A stretch of 64,000 bases of DNA from DATJPW01 sp035506215 (GTDB taxonomy: Bacteria > Desulfobacterota > Desulfomonilia > Desulfomonilales > Desulfomonilaceae): the NCBI GenBank assembly GCA_035506215.1, contig DATJPW010000231.1, positions 14,882-78,881 on the forward strand, read 5' to 3'. Numbering within the stretch: the first letter of the stretch is position 1; each line of letters begins with the position of its first letter. Shown here piece after piece: positions 35,762-44,663 of the stretch. Under the pieces are notes generated by a model. The model was not told the origin of the DNA, searched no databases, and worked only from the letters and a program-made list of their open reading frames with translations. Both the position numbers and the translations under genes were made by a program.

Positions 35762-37048
35762 ATGCCAGCAGCCCCAAAATGGCTTGATTCGCCGGCCCTG
35801 AAAGGAGTCATCAGGAGACGCTGGGTAGCCTTCTGGGGCATCATGATTCTTATGGGGCCGGGATTTATTACGTCCAATGTGGATAACGATGCAGGCGGTA
35901 TTACCACCTATTCCCTGGCTGGTGCTCGGTTCGGCCTAACTATGCTCTGGTCCATGATCCCCATCACCCTTATCCTAGTGATCATCCAGGAGATGAATGC
36001 CAGGATGGGCGTAGTATCGGGCAAAGGGTTGTCTGATCTGATTCGGGAGCGGTTCGGCGTCAAAATCACATTCTACCTGATGATAGTGCTGGTGCTTACC
36101 AATTTGGGGAACTCCTTGTCGGATTTTGCCGGGATTGCTGCATCTCTGGAAATATTTGGGATATCCCGATACATAGCTGTTCCACTGAGCATTTTCTTTC
36201 TCATGTGGCTTGCAGTTAAAGGAACATACAGGTCTGTTGAAAAAGTCTTCCTCGTAGCGTGCGTCTTCTATGTCGCATACATAGTCACCGGGTTTTTGGC
36301 TCAGCCGGACTGGGTTGATGTTGTGCAGGCAATAGGCACGCCAACCATCAAGGTTGAGACTGCATTTCTGGCTATGCTTGCCGCACTGGTGGGCACGACA
36401 ATCGCGCCGTGGATGCAGTTTTATTTGCAATCCGCTGTGGTTGACAAGGGCCTGGGGGCAAAAGACCTGGGCGCGGCGAGATTGGATGTAGTGATAGGTT
36501 CGATTGCGGTGAGTGTGGTGGCCTTTTTCATAATCCTTACCTGTGCAGCGACCCTGTTCAAAGCCGGAATCCAGGTGGAAAAGGCCGAGGAAGCCGCCCT
36601 GGCGTTGCGCCCATTAGCCGGCTCTTACTGCACCTGGCTTTTTGCATTCGGTCTGTTTAACGCATCCATGTTCGCAGCCGCCATCCTTCCTTTGTCCACC
36701 TCTTACACCGTCTGCGAAGCCTTTGGGTGGGAATCGAGTCTCGACAAGAAATTCTCGGAAGCTCCCCAATTCTATGGACTGTACTGCTTCATAATATTCT
36801 TCTCAGGCTCTATTATTCTGATCCCGAACGCTCCTCTGGTAACAATCATGTTTGTCTCCCAGGTGATCAACGGTTTGGTTCTGCCCGCGGTCCTTTTCTT
36901 CATGCTGCTGCTAATTAACGATGCCCGCGTGATGAGAGAACACAAGAATGGACCGGTACTGAACGTCATATGCTGGGTAACGGTTCTAGTGCTGGCAGCG
37001 CTGAGTGTTCTGACTGTTTTGTTTACCATCAAAGACCTTATGTCCTAG
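35762..37048 (+). CDS. Nramp-related transporter with altered metal site (NRMT-like, probably Mg2+)
   Basis: A 428-residue integral membrane protein of the Nramp/SLC11 fold with about eleven helices. In TM1, where Nramps have DPGN, it reads GPGFITSNVDNDAGG. In TM6, where Nramps have MPH, it reads TTIAPWMQFYLQS. Thus the transition-metal-selecting Met is Ala, and His is Trp. Loss of that Met is a known feature of Nramp-related Mg2+ transporters (NRMTs), so Mg2+ or possibly Mn2+ import is likely. The upstream gene supplies MgtE-type Mg2+-sensing domains. It is a complete protein; ion choice is inferred. Confidence 0.85.
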   Translation: MPAAPKWLDSPALKGVIRRRWVAFWGIMILMGPGFITSNVDNDAGGITTYSLAGARFGLTMLWSMIPITLILVIIQEMNARMGVVSGKGLSDLIRERFGVKITFYLMIVLVLTNLGNSLSDFAGIAASLEIFGISRYIAVPLSIFFLMWLAVKGTYRSVEKVFLVACVFYVAYIVTGFLAQPDWVDVVQAIGTPTIKVETAFLAMLAALVGTTIAPWMQFYLQSAVVDKGLGAKDLGAARLDVVIGSIAVSVVAFFIILTCAATLFKAGIQVEKAEEAALALRPLAGSYCTWLFAFGLFNASMFAAAILPLSTSYTVCEAFGWESSLDKKFSEAPQFYGLYCFIIFFSGSIILIPNAPLVTIMFVSQVINGLVLPAVLFFMLLLINDARVMREHKNGPVLNVICWVTVLVLAALSVLTVLFTIKDLMS

Positions 37049-37586
37049 CCCCTAGAGAATCACATCAAGAGTTCCGATCTTAATGCCGAATCAACTGAAT
37101 GTCGGCATATTGGGGGACCGCGTGTTAAATGCGGGACGGTAATTGGCGGAAGATCAACGTCTTAAGATTAGTGTGCCATATATAATCAATAATTATAGTC
37201 TAATGGAGCTATTTCTTAAAGTATTATATTGACTTTCATGCTGGAATCCCTTATATTCCTGAACTGTGAGAACGACATTCGGCGAAAGCCGAAGGTTCGA
37301 ATCGAGGCCTCTCCCCTGGATGGACACCCTCCCTCCCCCATAACCCCCCCATCCAGGGACGAGGTCATTTGACTTATCGGGCTTTTCTTCATGCCCAATC
37401 TCTTCCCCCAGTTCGCGGCGGTCGAAATTCGACCGCCGCTGACGCGCCGGGGCTGGTTGAATGGGTTATGAATGATGCAAGTCCTCTTAGCTTGTCAGGA
37501 AAGGTCCGATGGCCTTTTGTAGAACCCAAAAAGCTACAAATGCGCTTTGTCAGCCAATCTCGGACGAAGAAATCACACGTTTGACA
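37049..37586. other. 538-base intergenic region without a gene
   Basis: The first half (to about 37250) is AT-rich, with several TATAAT-like words around 37180-37240. The second half is a cluster of strong hairpins. No ORF has both a ribosome site and a believable protein. A GGTTCGAATC word at 37294 resembles a tRNA T-loop but has no matching stem. Confidence 0.6.
37277..37439. repeat. Hairpin cluster with a G-quadruplex-type loop
   Basis: Three perfect inverted repeats follow one another: TTCGGC-GAAA-GCCGAA (37278-37293); CCCTGGATGG / CCATCCAGGG (37314-37323 and 37349-37358); and GCGGCGGTCGAA-A-TTCGACCGCCGC (37415-37439). The 25-base loop of the second is C-rich, so the minus strand carries four G-runs of three or more. 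It lies between convergent genes, about 150 bases downstream of the L,D-transpeptidase stop on the minus strand. Confidence 0.6.
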
Positions 37587-38516
37587 TCAATTATTGTTAT
37601 CCGCGGGGCTAAACATGTCGAGGAAGCTTCTCAAACCATCCTGTACATGTGACAAACCTTTTTCAAAAGCCGACACAACATTGAAGTACTCTTCCCCACC
37701 GGGATATTCGCCCACAATCAGGACCTCGACGGGCCGATTCAGCCAGTAATAAAAGCCTCTATCATCTTTTTTCAAATCCCCGACACCCACCATGCTTATT
37801 AGGGTGTATTTGAGTCGGCACGGGTCCGGCAGACGGATGCACCCCCCGGAGACGGCGCCGGACGTTTCGGGTCTGATATTCCTTGGATCAGGACGCGCGG
37901 ATGGCTCGAAACCATGAATGCCGAGTTCACGGTAACGCCGGCAGCGACCTGCTTCATCGCAGAGCAGCAACGGAGCAAAAAATCCATTATAAAGGGCCGG
38001 GACCCGCTGATTTTTCCAGCCGAAAAACATGACATCGGGATAGCAGTAGACATGGTTAATAACAAATTGACCGGCCGGTGTGGGTGAATTCATGTCGCCC
38101 AACCCCACATCCGATTCGTAGACTTCATCCACCGCCCCATCCTGCCTACTGCATTCCGCTGTGAGCCGAAAAGTGGAGCGATCAATTATGATCCTGAATG
38201 TTGAGCCCTTCGCCTCGGGGTGTTGGTCCAAATAATTCAGGCTGAACTCGCGCCAATCTTTGTACAACGGCGGAAGGCATGGATCATCAGGCGGGCTCGG
38301 GAGCTTCTCTTCGGCAATCAGGTCCTCATCCCGTACGGGCAAGTCAGGCACAGATGTTTGGCCCGGTTTGTTTATAGATGGAGAATGTTCCTTCATTTTC
38401 ACGCCGACCGCCGCAGGCAAGAGAACACCTTCTGAGGCCAGGTCAGCGCTGATCCAAAATCCCGAAAGGAAAAAAGTGAAAACGAGTAATCCGGTTATCG
38501 TTAAGCGACCGATCAT
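37587..38516 (-). CDS. L,D-transpeptidase (YkuD family)
   Basis: A 309-residue exported protein: N-terminal signal/anchor helix (LTITGLLVFTFFLSGFW), a Pro/Glu-rich linker, then a YkuD domain with GIHGF and the catalytic cysteine in SGGCIRLPD. YkuD enzymes make 3-3 cross-links in peptidoglycan or attach lipoproteins to it. Acts in the periplasm. ATG preceded by AAGGCAAG. Single gene, with unusual insertions (CDEAGRCRRYRE) inside the catalytic domain. Confidence 0.88.
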   Translation of the reverse strand: MIGRLTITGLLVFTFFLSGFWISADLASEGVLLPAAVGVKMKEHSPSINKPGQTSVPDLPVRDEDLIAEEKLPSPPDDPCLPPLYKDWREFSLNYLDQHPEAKGSTFRIIIDRSTFRLTAECSRQDGAVDEVYESDVGLGDMNSPTPAGQFVINHVYCYPDVMFFGWKNQRVPALYNGFFAPLLLCDEAGRCRRYRELGIHGFEPSARPDPRNIRPETSGAVSGGCIRLPDPCRLKYTLISMVGVGDLKKDDRGFYYWLNRPVEVLIVGEYPGGEEYFNVVSAFEKGLSHVQDGLRSFLDMFSPADNNN

Positions 38517-38659
38517 CGACTTGCCTTGATAAAGCCTGTTCGGACGTGATGCTTTTACACTTTGCCCACGCCGAGGTCAATCCCCAAGGAAGTCCACGAT
38601 TCGTGGAAAGAGCAGAGAGCGCTCCGAAGCAAAGATCTTTGGCCAAGTTTTGATCCGGA

Positions 38660-39244
38660 TCAAGATTGAGCGAAAACAAATCGAGAAATGGCAAAGTATT
38701 CCGCGCCTGACGGTTTAAGGACGCTCTCGAACAAAACCGCGTGGTCTGCTACAAACGAAGGACCCGAAATGTCCATGAATTGGCGCACAGTTTCCATCAA
38801 CTCACCGGAATTCCTGTTCGAGCGCACTCGTCCCAGTGTCAGATGCGATCTGAAGGGTCTTTTTTCAGGCTTGAAACCTAGCGGTTCGAGAACTTGCTCA
38901 AGACTCGACGCCAATCCGCCAACGGACCTGTCCGGATCGTCGAGGCCAGCCCATATAACGCGAGGTCTGGCCAATCCGGGAAAGGCGCCCAGCCGCGCAA
39001 CTTGCAGAGAAATTGGTCTCTGCCCGCTGAAAACCGGAAGCAGGCGCTCTTGGATAATTGGAATGAGGTCGGTGCTCACACTGCCGAGGAACTTCAGGGT
39101 CAAGTGTATTCGTTCCGGTCTGACCCAGTTCACGTCCGCCCTGCACTGCTTCAACTTCGAAGAGATGTCTTCGAGGAATTCCTTGACTGCGTCCGGCAGT
39201 TCTATTGCGATGAACGCCCTGATTTTTCCGGTTTCAGTTCTCAT
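38660..39244 (-). CDS. thpR: RNA 2',3'-cyclic phosphodiesterase (ThpR/LigT)
   Basis: A 194-residue 2H phosphoesterase with both HxT motifs: IHLTLKF near residue 46 and SHLTLGRVR near residue 132. It begins with the typical IRAFIAIELPD. Known activity is hydrolysis of 2',3'-cyclic RNA ends; the natural role is unclear. It lies 11 bases downstream of the M48 peptidase gene and may be in its operon. Confidence 0.93.
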   Translation of the reverse strand: MRTETGKIRAFIAIELPDAVKEFLEDISSKLKQCRADVNWVRPERIHLTLKFLGSVSTDLIPIIQERLLPVFSGQRPISLQVARLGAFPGLARPRVIWAGLDDPDRSVGGLASSLEQVLEPLGFKPEKRPFRSHLTLGRVRSNRNSGELMETVRQFMDISGPSFVADHAVLFESVLKPSGAEYFAISRFVFAQS

Positions 39245-39255
39245 GATCTTGCTTT

Positions 39256-40155
39256 CTATTCTACGCTTCTCTTTGTTTCGAGCGCGTTGCCGATTCCGTA
39301 TTTCACGGTTGCTTCGCTATATACTTTTTGTGCTTCTGGAAGAAACTCCCTCAACTTTCTGACACGATCCTCGTCGGCCGGATGTGTTGATAGCCAGACC
39401 GGAATCGGAGGCTTATTGATTTTCGACATTCTCTCCCAGAAGCGCGGCGCTTCCGCCGGGTCGTATCCGGCTCGGGCCATGTAAATTTGGCCGATTCTGT
39501 CTGCTTCGAACTCGTGAACCCGACTATACGGGAGAACCACTCCCACTGTTCCGCCTATGCCCAGAACGCCAAGCAAAATTTTGGCGCTGTTGCTCAAGGC
39601 CTCGCCCTCCTTTTTCTTGAGCATCTCGCCGCCGACACTCAAGGCCCCGTGGAGCGCCATTTGTTGGCTTAGCCGCTCTCCACTGTGTCTTGCGACGGCA
39701 TGGGCGACTTCGTGAGCGATGATGGCAGCCAAGCCTGCTTCATTTTTGGCATATGGCAATATGCCCGATTGCACGATAATTTTGCCTCCCGGTAAGCAAA
39801 CCGCGTTGGGACTATCATCATCAATCACTTTTATGTCCCACTTGAACCCCGGTTTGTCAATGGATTCCGCGGCCTTGGCAACACGGCGGGCCACCTTTTC
39901 CACAATTTCAGTCAAGCGTTGGTCCGTGGATTGCGGCGCATGTGTCACTATTTCATTGAAGACTTGTAGACCCACTGCATCGAGACGGCTATCAGATACC
40001 ATGTTGAACTGCCGTCGTCCGGTGTGAGGCACGCTGGCACAGCCCAGCAGCAAGAAAATCAACGACAGCGCCAATATTGTCCGCAGATGGAGTTTCTCGG
40101 ATAAGCGCTCGATAGGTCTCGCGCCGGACATTACTTGATTTATCAAGTAGTTCAT
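39256..40155 (-). CDS. M48-family metallopeptidase lipoprotein (BepA/LoiP-like)
   Basis: A periplasmic zinc peptidase of about 299 residues from the ATG at 40155. Lipobox LLLGCAS places the lipidated cysteine at residue 39. Zinc motif HEVAHA with downstream FEADRIGQIYMARAGYDP (third ligand Glu), followed by WLSTHPADEDRV as in BepA/YcaL proteins. These take part in outer-membrane protein quality control. An in-frame ATG further upstream (40275) would overlap the divergent gene and lacks support. thpR follows. Confidence 0.9.
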   Translation of the reverse strand: MNYLINQVMSGARPIERLSEKLHLRTILALSLIFLLLGCASVPHTGRRQFNMVSDSRLDAVGLQVFNEIVTHAPQSTDQRLTEIVEKVARRVAKAAESIDKPGFKWDIKVIDDDSPNAVCLPGGKIIVQSGILPYAKNEAGLAAIIAHEVAHAVARHSGERLSQQMALHGALSVGGEMLKKKEGEALSNSAKILLGVLGIGGTVGVVLPYSRVHEFEADRIGQIYMARAGYDPAEAPRFWERMSKINKPPIPVWLSTHPADEDRVRKLREFLPEAQKVYSEATVKYGIGNALETKRSVE

Positions 40156-40199
40156 GTTAATCTTGTAGACAGGACGTTCGGTAACTCCGGAGGTGAGTA

Positions 40200-40475
40200 T
40201 TGAAGTGTGAAAAGTGTGGTTACATAAGCTTCGATTACAACGCTGCGTGTCCGCAATGCAGCAAGGATCTCTCATCTGTGCGTGGTAGGCTCGGAATCCA
40301 TCAAGACCCGCCTGAGGTGGATTTCGACGAGTTCTTCAGTGGTTCGTCGGGTGCTTACAAGGCCCGGGATTCGGCAGGACCATCAGAATCCGAGCTGGGT
40401 GGAGAAGCCATGGGAGAGGCAGAACTCGATCTTGAGGACATGGGCGATGAGTTCGAGTTCACCCTCGACGACTGA
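40200..40475 (+). CDS. Small acidic zinc-ribbon protein
   Basis: A 91-residue protein: an N-terminal zinc ribbon (CEKCGYISFDYNAACPQC, two CxxC knuckles) and a very acidic C-terminal tail (ELDLEDMGDEFEFTLDD). TTG start with GGAGGTGAGTA just upstream, which makes translation likely. Similar zinc-ribbon-plus-acidic-tail proteins occur in sulfate reducers, without known function. Divergent from the M48 gene. Confidence 0.75.
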   Translation: MKCEKCGYISFDYNAACPQCSKDLSSVRGRLGIHQDPPEVDFDEFFSGSSGAYKARDSAGPSESELGGEAMGEAELDLEDMGDEFEFTLDD

Positions 40476-40583
40476 TGAGATGTCTGCCGGACCTGAATAA
40501 CCCTTAATTTCTGAAATCGCCGATGAGAGTTCGATGGCTCGTTTCCTACGCCCACGGGGTTTGACGTCGGTCCCCCTACCCTT

Positions 40584-40985
40584 TTAATCTTTACGATCTT
40601 CCAGAGGCCACTGCCCCTTCTCCTGAAGCACCTCTCTGAGCACCTTTAAAGCCTGATTGACTACCGGCATTCCACCGTAGATTCCGCACTGGAAGATTAC
40701 TTCAGCCACATATTCCGGACTGCATCCGACATTCAATGCTCCGTAGATGTGGAGCTTCAGCTCTTCCGTTCTGCCCAGAACCGTCAAAGCCGCCACTGTG
40801 ATCAGTTGGCGAGTAGGATGAGGAATGCGTTCTCTTCCGTACATCCTCCCCGTTATAAATAGGGAAAGTTCACGAGCCATACCCTTATCAAAGGAGCGCC
40901 AAAGATCGAACGGTCTTTCGTCAGGAAAATCGTCAAAATAGAGTCTTGCCACCTGCGCTGTTTTCTCTTTTGCATCATCATCCAT
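40584..40985 (-). CDS. Carboxymuconolactone decarboxylase/AhpD-family protein
   Basis: A 133-residue CMD-family protein with the helical core RQLITVAALTVLGRTEELKLH and ALNVGCSPEYVAEVIFQCGIYGG. The AhpD CxxC is absent; the residues resemble gamma-carboxymuconolactone decarboxylase with the single Cys-Gly. Real activity is unknown; many homologues are annotated as decarboxylases without aromatic catabolism. ATG at 40985 with GAGGTG upstream. Confidence 0.85.
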   Translation of the reverse strand: MDDDAKEKTAQVARLYFDDFPDERPFDLWRSFDKGMARELSLFITGRMYGRERIPHPTRQLITVAALTVLGRTEELKLHIYGALNVGCSPEYVAEVIFQCGIYGGMPVVNQALKVLREVLQEKGQWPLEDRKD

Positions 40986-41078
40986 GAACACACCTCGAAG
41001 TACGGTTACGTCCAGGCATTTATACATGCGAAACCACGAACGGACTTGTCCTGCTCGCCCAGAAATCCTGTGGTGATA

Positions 41079-42005
41079 TCAAGCATCAGGAATAATCATA
41101 CCATCATACGATACAAACACTCGACCCGGGACATCGTAATCTCCGCAGATTCTATCCACGATGCCCTGCCACTCCGATTGGCAAGTAGGTATCGGGTAAG
41201 GTTCGCCTGTGGATGGATCTGACAATGGCGACAAAGGCTCCAATTTCTTCAAAAAATTGTTGCAGGGATCTCCTGAGACTCGGTCTGCATCGGACATGTG
41301 CACGAGATATGAGGCCAGCCTCGGCTTCCATCTCTTAATGTAATCGATAGCTCGCTGGAAGCTCATATGGTTCGGACGATTTTCCCGCGGTTCATTGAGC
41401 CAGTGAGACTGGATCACCACAATGTCAGGGTCTGACAGCGCCGGGATTTCTTCTTCCACGCGGATCAGGTCCGAAGTGTAGATTAGTTTCAACGGCTTGT
41501 TGCTTCCGCCATTGTCTTCCAGCACATAACCGACGGAACCGGCCGCTGAAGGCCCATGAAATGTCTTAAACGGGGTAATCCGAGTATTGATTCCTTCCAG
41601 TGGAATCCCCGGGACCGCCGACCTTTTCACTATTAAAGAACCGATCAAATAGCTGAATCGTAGCTCAATGGCTTGCCAGGACTTCTCAGTGGCATAGACA
41701 GGAACAGGTTGCCACTCCTCCCGCGGGACCGATCTTCGAAAAGCTACAAGATCGTCCATTCCCAGGAAATGATCGCCATGCTCGTGTGTGATTATGACCG
41801 CATCCGGCCGCGGCATAAGCGATCTCCTCATCTGGAAACCAAGATCCGGTCCACAATCCACCAAGATAGTCTCCTTGCCTTTCACCAGAAGCGACGTTCG
41901 GGTACGGTGTTCGCCAAGGGTATTCATTTTACGACATATCGTGCATTCACAGGAGTGCTCAGGGACACTCCACGCGCTACCGGTGCCTAAAAAAATGATT
42001 TCCAT
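41079..42005 (-). CDS. MBL-fold metallohydrolase (PhnP-like)
   Basis: A 308-residue metallo-beta-lactamase-fold protein. It opens MEIIFLGTGSAWSVP and has CECTIC (a PhnP/RNase Z-type zinc knuckle), metal-binding THEHGDHFLGMDD, KTFHGPSA, YTSDL and a late HMSD. The features fit the PhnP-like cyclic phosphodiesterase branch, but the substrate is unknown. No phn genes are nearby. Single gene upstream of the CMD gene. Confidence 0.85.
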   Translation of the reverse strand: MEIIFLGTGSAWSVPEHSCECTICRKMNTLGEHRTRTSLLVKGKETILVDCGPDLGFQMRRSLMPRPDAVIITHEHGDHFLGMDDLVAFRRSVPREEWQPVPVYATEKSWQAIELRFSYLIGSLIVKRSAVPGIPLEGINTRITPFKTFHGPSAAGSVGYVLEDNGGSNKPLKLIYTSDLIRVEEEIPALSDPDIVVIQSHWLNEPRENRPNHMSFQRAIDYIKRWKPRLASYLVHMSDADRVSGDPCNNFLKKLEPLSPLSDPSTGEPYPIPTCQSEWQGIVDRICGDYDVPGRVFVSYDGMIIPDA

Positions 42006-42135
42006 AAATCCAACCTACGTCCTATGCCCCAGCGGAGAAAAAGGATGCGAAGTACAAAGCTGTCTCAACTTCTCTGGTCGATTCAAAGGCTTCTTGGAGG
42101 CATCACACGGTTCGGGGGGCGTCACTTCGAGAGTT

Positions 42136-42354
42136 TTACTTGCCACGATAGACTATGAGGCCGTGGGAAAGATCATAAGGCGAAAGAGCCACAGTTACAC
42201 GGTCACCCAGGAGTACTTTTATTCGGTATCTGGACATTCTGCCCGAAAGTTTGGTTCTTATACTTCTACCGTCGTCCGTTTCAACCTGATACATTCCACC
42301 TGAATGGACTTTTACGACTGTTCCTTCAATTTTAACGTTATCTTCTCTACTCAC
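42136..42354 (-). CDS. infA: Translation initiation factor IF-1
   Basis: A 72-residue OB-fold protein (VKIEGTVVKVHSGGMYQVET, then KLSGRMSRYRIKVLLGDRVTV), full length for IF-1. GTG start; GGAGGAAAA lies 12 bases upstream. It is not beside ribosomal protein genes here. It lies downstream of kdsB, on the same strand. Confidence 0.95.
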   Translation of the reverse strand: MSREDNVKIEGTVVKVHSGGMYQVETDDGRSIRTKLSGRMSRYRIKVLLGDRVTVALSPYDLSHGLIVYRGK

Positions 42355-42469
42355 GTGCCGGATTTTCCTCCAAGTTATAATCAGTTAACCATCCATGCGC
42401 CTCCCCGAGATCGTTGAGGACTTATGTTGCAAGCACTAGGTAGGAACTAACATCTATCTGTATTTTTTG

Positions 42470-43225
42470 TCAAATCATCTTTGCATAAGTTTCTCGGACG
42501 CGAGCCAAATCTGCTGGGGTGTCGACCTCGATGGAATCCTTGTCAGTTATTACCACCTTGATACGGTATCCGTTTTCAAGTGCTCGAAGTTGTTCTAATC
42601 TTTCGGCCTGTTCCAGGATTCCGCGGGGAAGCTTCGCAAATACCTGCAAGAAATCGTTACGGTATGCATAAATCCCGTGATGCTTGTAGTACACGGGCTC
42701 GACGTCCGGGACTCCAAAGTGAGGAATGGTCGATCGTGAGAAATAGATGGCATAACCATCCTTGTCCATCACCGTTTTCACTGCGTTGGGATGGGTTATC
42801 TCTTCGTCTCTGACGATCTTATAGATCAATGTACTCATTGGGATTCCTGGATCAGACAGCAACGGCCGGACGACTTCTTCCGCCATAACAGGATCGAACA
42901 GAGGCTGATCGCCCTGAATATTCACCGCTATGTCCGCTCCTTTCATCGCTATCTCACGGGCGGCTTCGGCAATTCTGTCAGTCCCGGAGAGGTGATCACG
43001 AGATGTTAAAATGGCCCTTCCACCATGACCATGAACCGTTTCCAGGATCTCCTGCGAATCAGTAGCGACATAGACTTCCTTTAGGACGGGACATCTCAGG
43101 GCTCGCTCGAACACTCTCATGATCATGGGCCGTCCCTGGATATCCGCCAGGGGTTTGCCTGGAAATCGAGTAGATTGAGCGCGGGCGGGAATAAATCCTA
43201 TTATGTCGAAGGGCATTTCCACCAT
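42470..43225 (-). CDS. kdsB: 3-deoxy-manno-octulosonate (or 8-amino analogue) cytidylyltransferase
   Basis: A 251-residue CMP-Kdo synthetase: GFIPARAQSTRFPGKPLADI, NIQGDQPLFDP and YFSRSTIPHFG are characteristic. It activates Kdo for transfer to lipid A. Because the two upstream genes match KdnB and KdnA, its real substrate is probably 8-amino-3,8-dideoxy-Kdo (Kdo8N), as in Shewanella. Start at 43225 or Met4 (43216). It is the last gene of the set. Confidence 0.93.
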   Translation of the reverse strand: MVEMPFDIIGFIPARAQSTRFPGKPLADIQGRPMIMRVFERALRCPVLKEVYVATDSQEILETVHGHGGRAILTSRDHLSGTDRIAEAAREIAMKGADIAVNIQGDQPLFDPVMAEEVVRPLLSDPGIPMSTLIYKIVRDEEITHPNAVKTVMDKDGYAIYFSRSTIPHFGVPDVEPVYYKHHGIYAYRNDFLQVFAKLPRGILEQAERLEQLRALENGYRIKVVITDKDSIEVDTPADLARVRETYAKMI

Positions 43226-43336
43226 AGTTCAATAAAGTCACTGAGCACTGTGAAAACCCGCCAAATGTGCCCGGGAAAAAACGCCTTTGGTCTAAATGTG
43301 CTTTGGTAGAGTCGGAATGTCGTTGCAGGCGGTCTC

Positions 43337-44542
43337 CTACAATATCTCTTCAGCAGTAGCTTGCAGCTCCATTGTTATACGTTCTATGAGTTCTTCATCC
43401 ATCTGCAGGAATATGGGGATAACCACGAATCTTTCCAGTATCGCACTACTGATGGGAAGCATGTCTTTTGAATAACGGAAATCTCCTCCGTAGGGAGGTC
43501 CGGAAAATGGAAACTCACCACCCCAAGCTGTCTTACGTTCGATGAGGTGTTCCCAGTTCGACAGGAAATGCCAGAAGTTGTCTCTAAAATAAATAGCGCT
43601 GAGACCCTTCTGGGTGAGACTCTTATGAAATCCCCTGGCTTTGTCGGCATCCGGCAGGGCGAAACACACGTGGGTGTAGCTATCTTTACCTCCTTCCGGA
43701 AGGGCCCGCATGGTTATCCCCTGGATGCTCTCCAGTGTTTCACGTATCAGCCTTTGATTTTCCTGCTGGCGCTGTATCATGTCATCCACTTTGCCTAGTT
43801 GGGCGATACCAACAGCCCCCTGCAATTCTCCCATGCGGTAGTTCATCCCCAAGAAGTTTCGGCCTTCAAGCGCTCGCCCCACATCAGGATTGTGATCGTG
43901 GCCATGATCACAGTACTCAGAGATCCGGACGTACAAATCTCGATCATTGGTGACCACCATACCGCCTTCGCCCGTGGTGACCGTCTTGTAAAAATCAAAA
44001 GAGAAGGTCCCGAAATCCCCCCAGGTGCCCAGTTTCTTACCTCCCACTGCCGCTCCGATAGCCTGGGCAGTGTCTTCAATTACTGCAATATTATGCTTAC
44101 GGGCTATTTCGATGATCTCCTGAATACGGGCAGGCGAGCCAAGCATGTGGACAGGTATGACCGCCTTTGTCTTGTCGGTGATCTTCTTCTCAAAATCCGC
44201 AGGGTCCATGTTGAGGGTCTCATCGATCTCGGCTGGAACCGGAACTGCGCCTGATTCGATTATAGCTTCAAAAGTCGCCACAAACGTAAACCCTTGTGTA
44301 ATCACCTCCGCTCCGGGACGGACTCCCAGTGCCGCAAGCGAGGCCCTCAAGGCCGTAGTCCCCGATGTGACCGCCTGCGCATAGGCAGCACCCGTATACT
44401 GGGCAAATTTATCCTCGAATTCCTTGACCTTATAAATGCCTTTGCGTTCATTCTTGAATTCATAACGAAAGAGGATACCCGTATCCAGGACTTCATCCGC
44501 CTGTTCTTTTTCTGCCTGTCCCATCCATTCGTATCCTGGCAT
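43337..44542 (-). CDS. kdnA: 8-amino-3,8-dideoxy-Kdo transaminase (DegT family)
   Basis: A 401-residue PLP-dependent sugar aminotransferase. It has the DegT landmarks TSGTTALRASLAALGV, EDTAQAIGA and the PLP lysine in FSFDFYKTVTTGEGG. The opening MPGYEWMGQAEKEQADEVLD and the neighbours (an iron alcohol dehydrogenase upstream, kdsB downstream) match KdnA, which aminates 8-oxo-Kdo using glutamate. Strong GAGGAGGA ribosome site before the ATG. The family alone does not prove the substrate; the cluster does most of the work. Confidence 0.85.
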   Translation of the reverse strand: MPGYEWMGQAEKEQADEVLDTGILFRYEFKNERKGIYKVKEFEDKFAQYTGAAYAQAVTSGTTALRASLAALGVRPGAEVITQGFTFVATFEAIIESGAVPVPAEIDETLNMDPADFEKKITDKTKAVIPVHMLGSPARIQEIIEIARKHNIAVIEDTAQAIGAAVGGKKLGTWGDFGTFSFDFYKTVTTGEGGMVVTNDRDLYVRISEYCDHGHDHNPDVGRALEGRNFLGMNYRMGELQGAVGIAQLGKVDDMIQRQQENQRLIRETLESIQGITMRALPEGGKDSYTHVCFALPDADKARGFHKSLTQKGLSAIYFRDNFWHFLSNWEHLIERKTAWGGEFPFSGPPYGGDFRYSKDMLPISSAILERFVVIPIFLQMDEELIERITMELQATAEEIL

Positions 44543-44663
44543 TGAATATCCTCCTCGGTCTCAGTCTGGAACTGAACAAAGGCTCAGTCGAATTGATAAG
44601 CTCCCCTGCCGGCAAATCGAACCGATATACGTGCCATCCGACTTTGCCGCGGACTCTCCACAA

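Noticed and set aside
37288..37306. GGTTCGAATC looks like a tRNA T-loop.
   Set aside because: The flanking bases do not form a T-stem, and no acceptor, D or anticodon arm precedes it.
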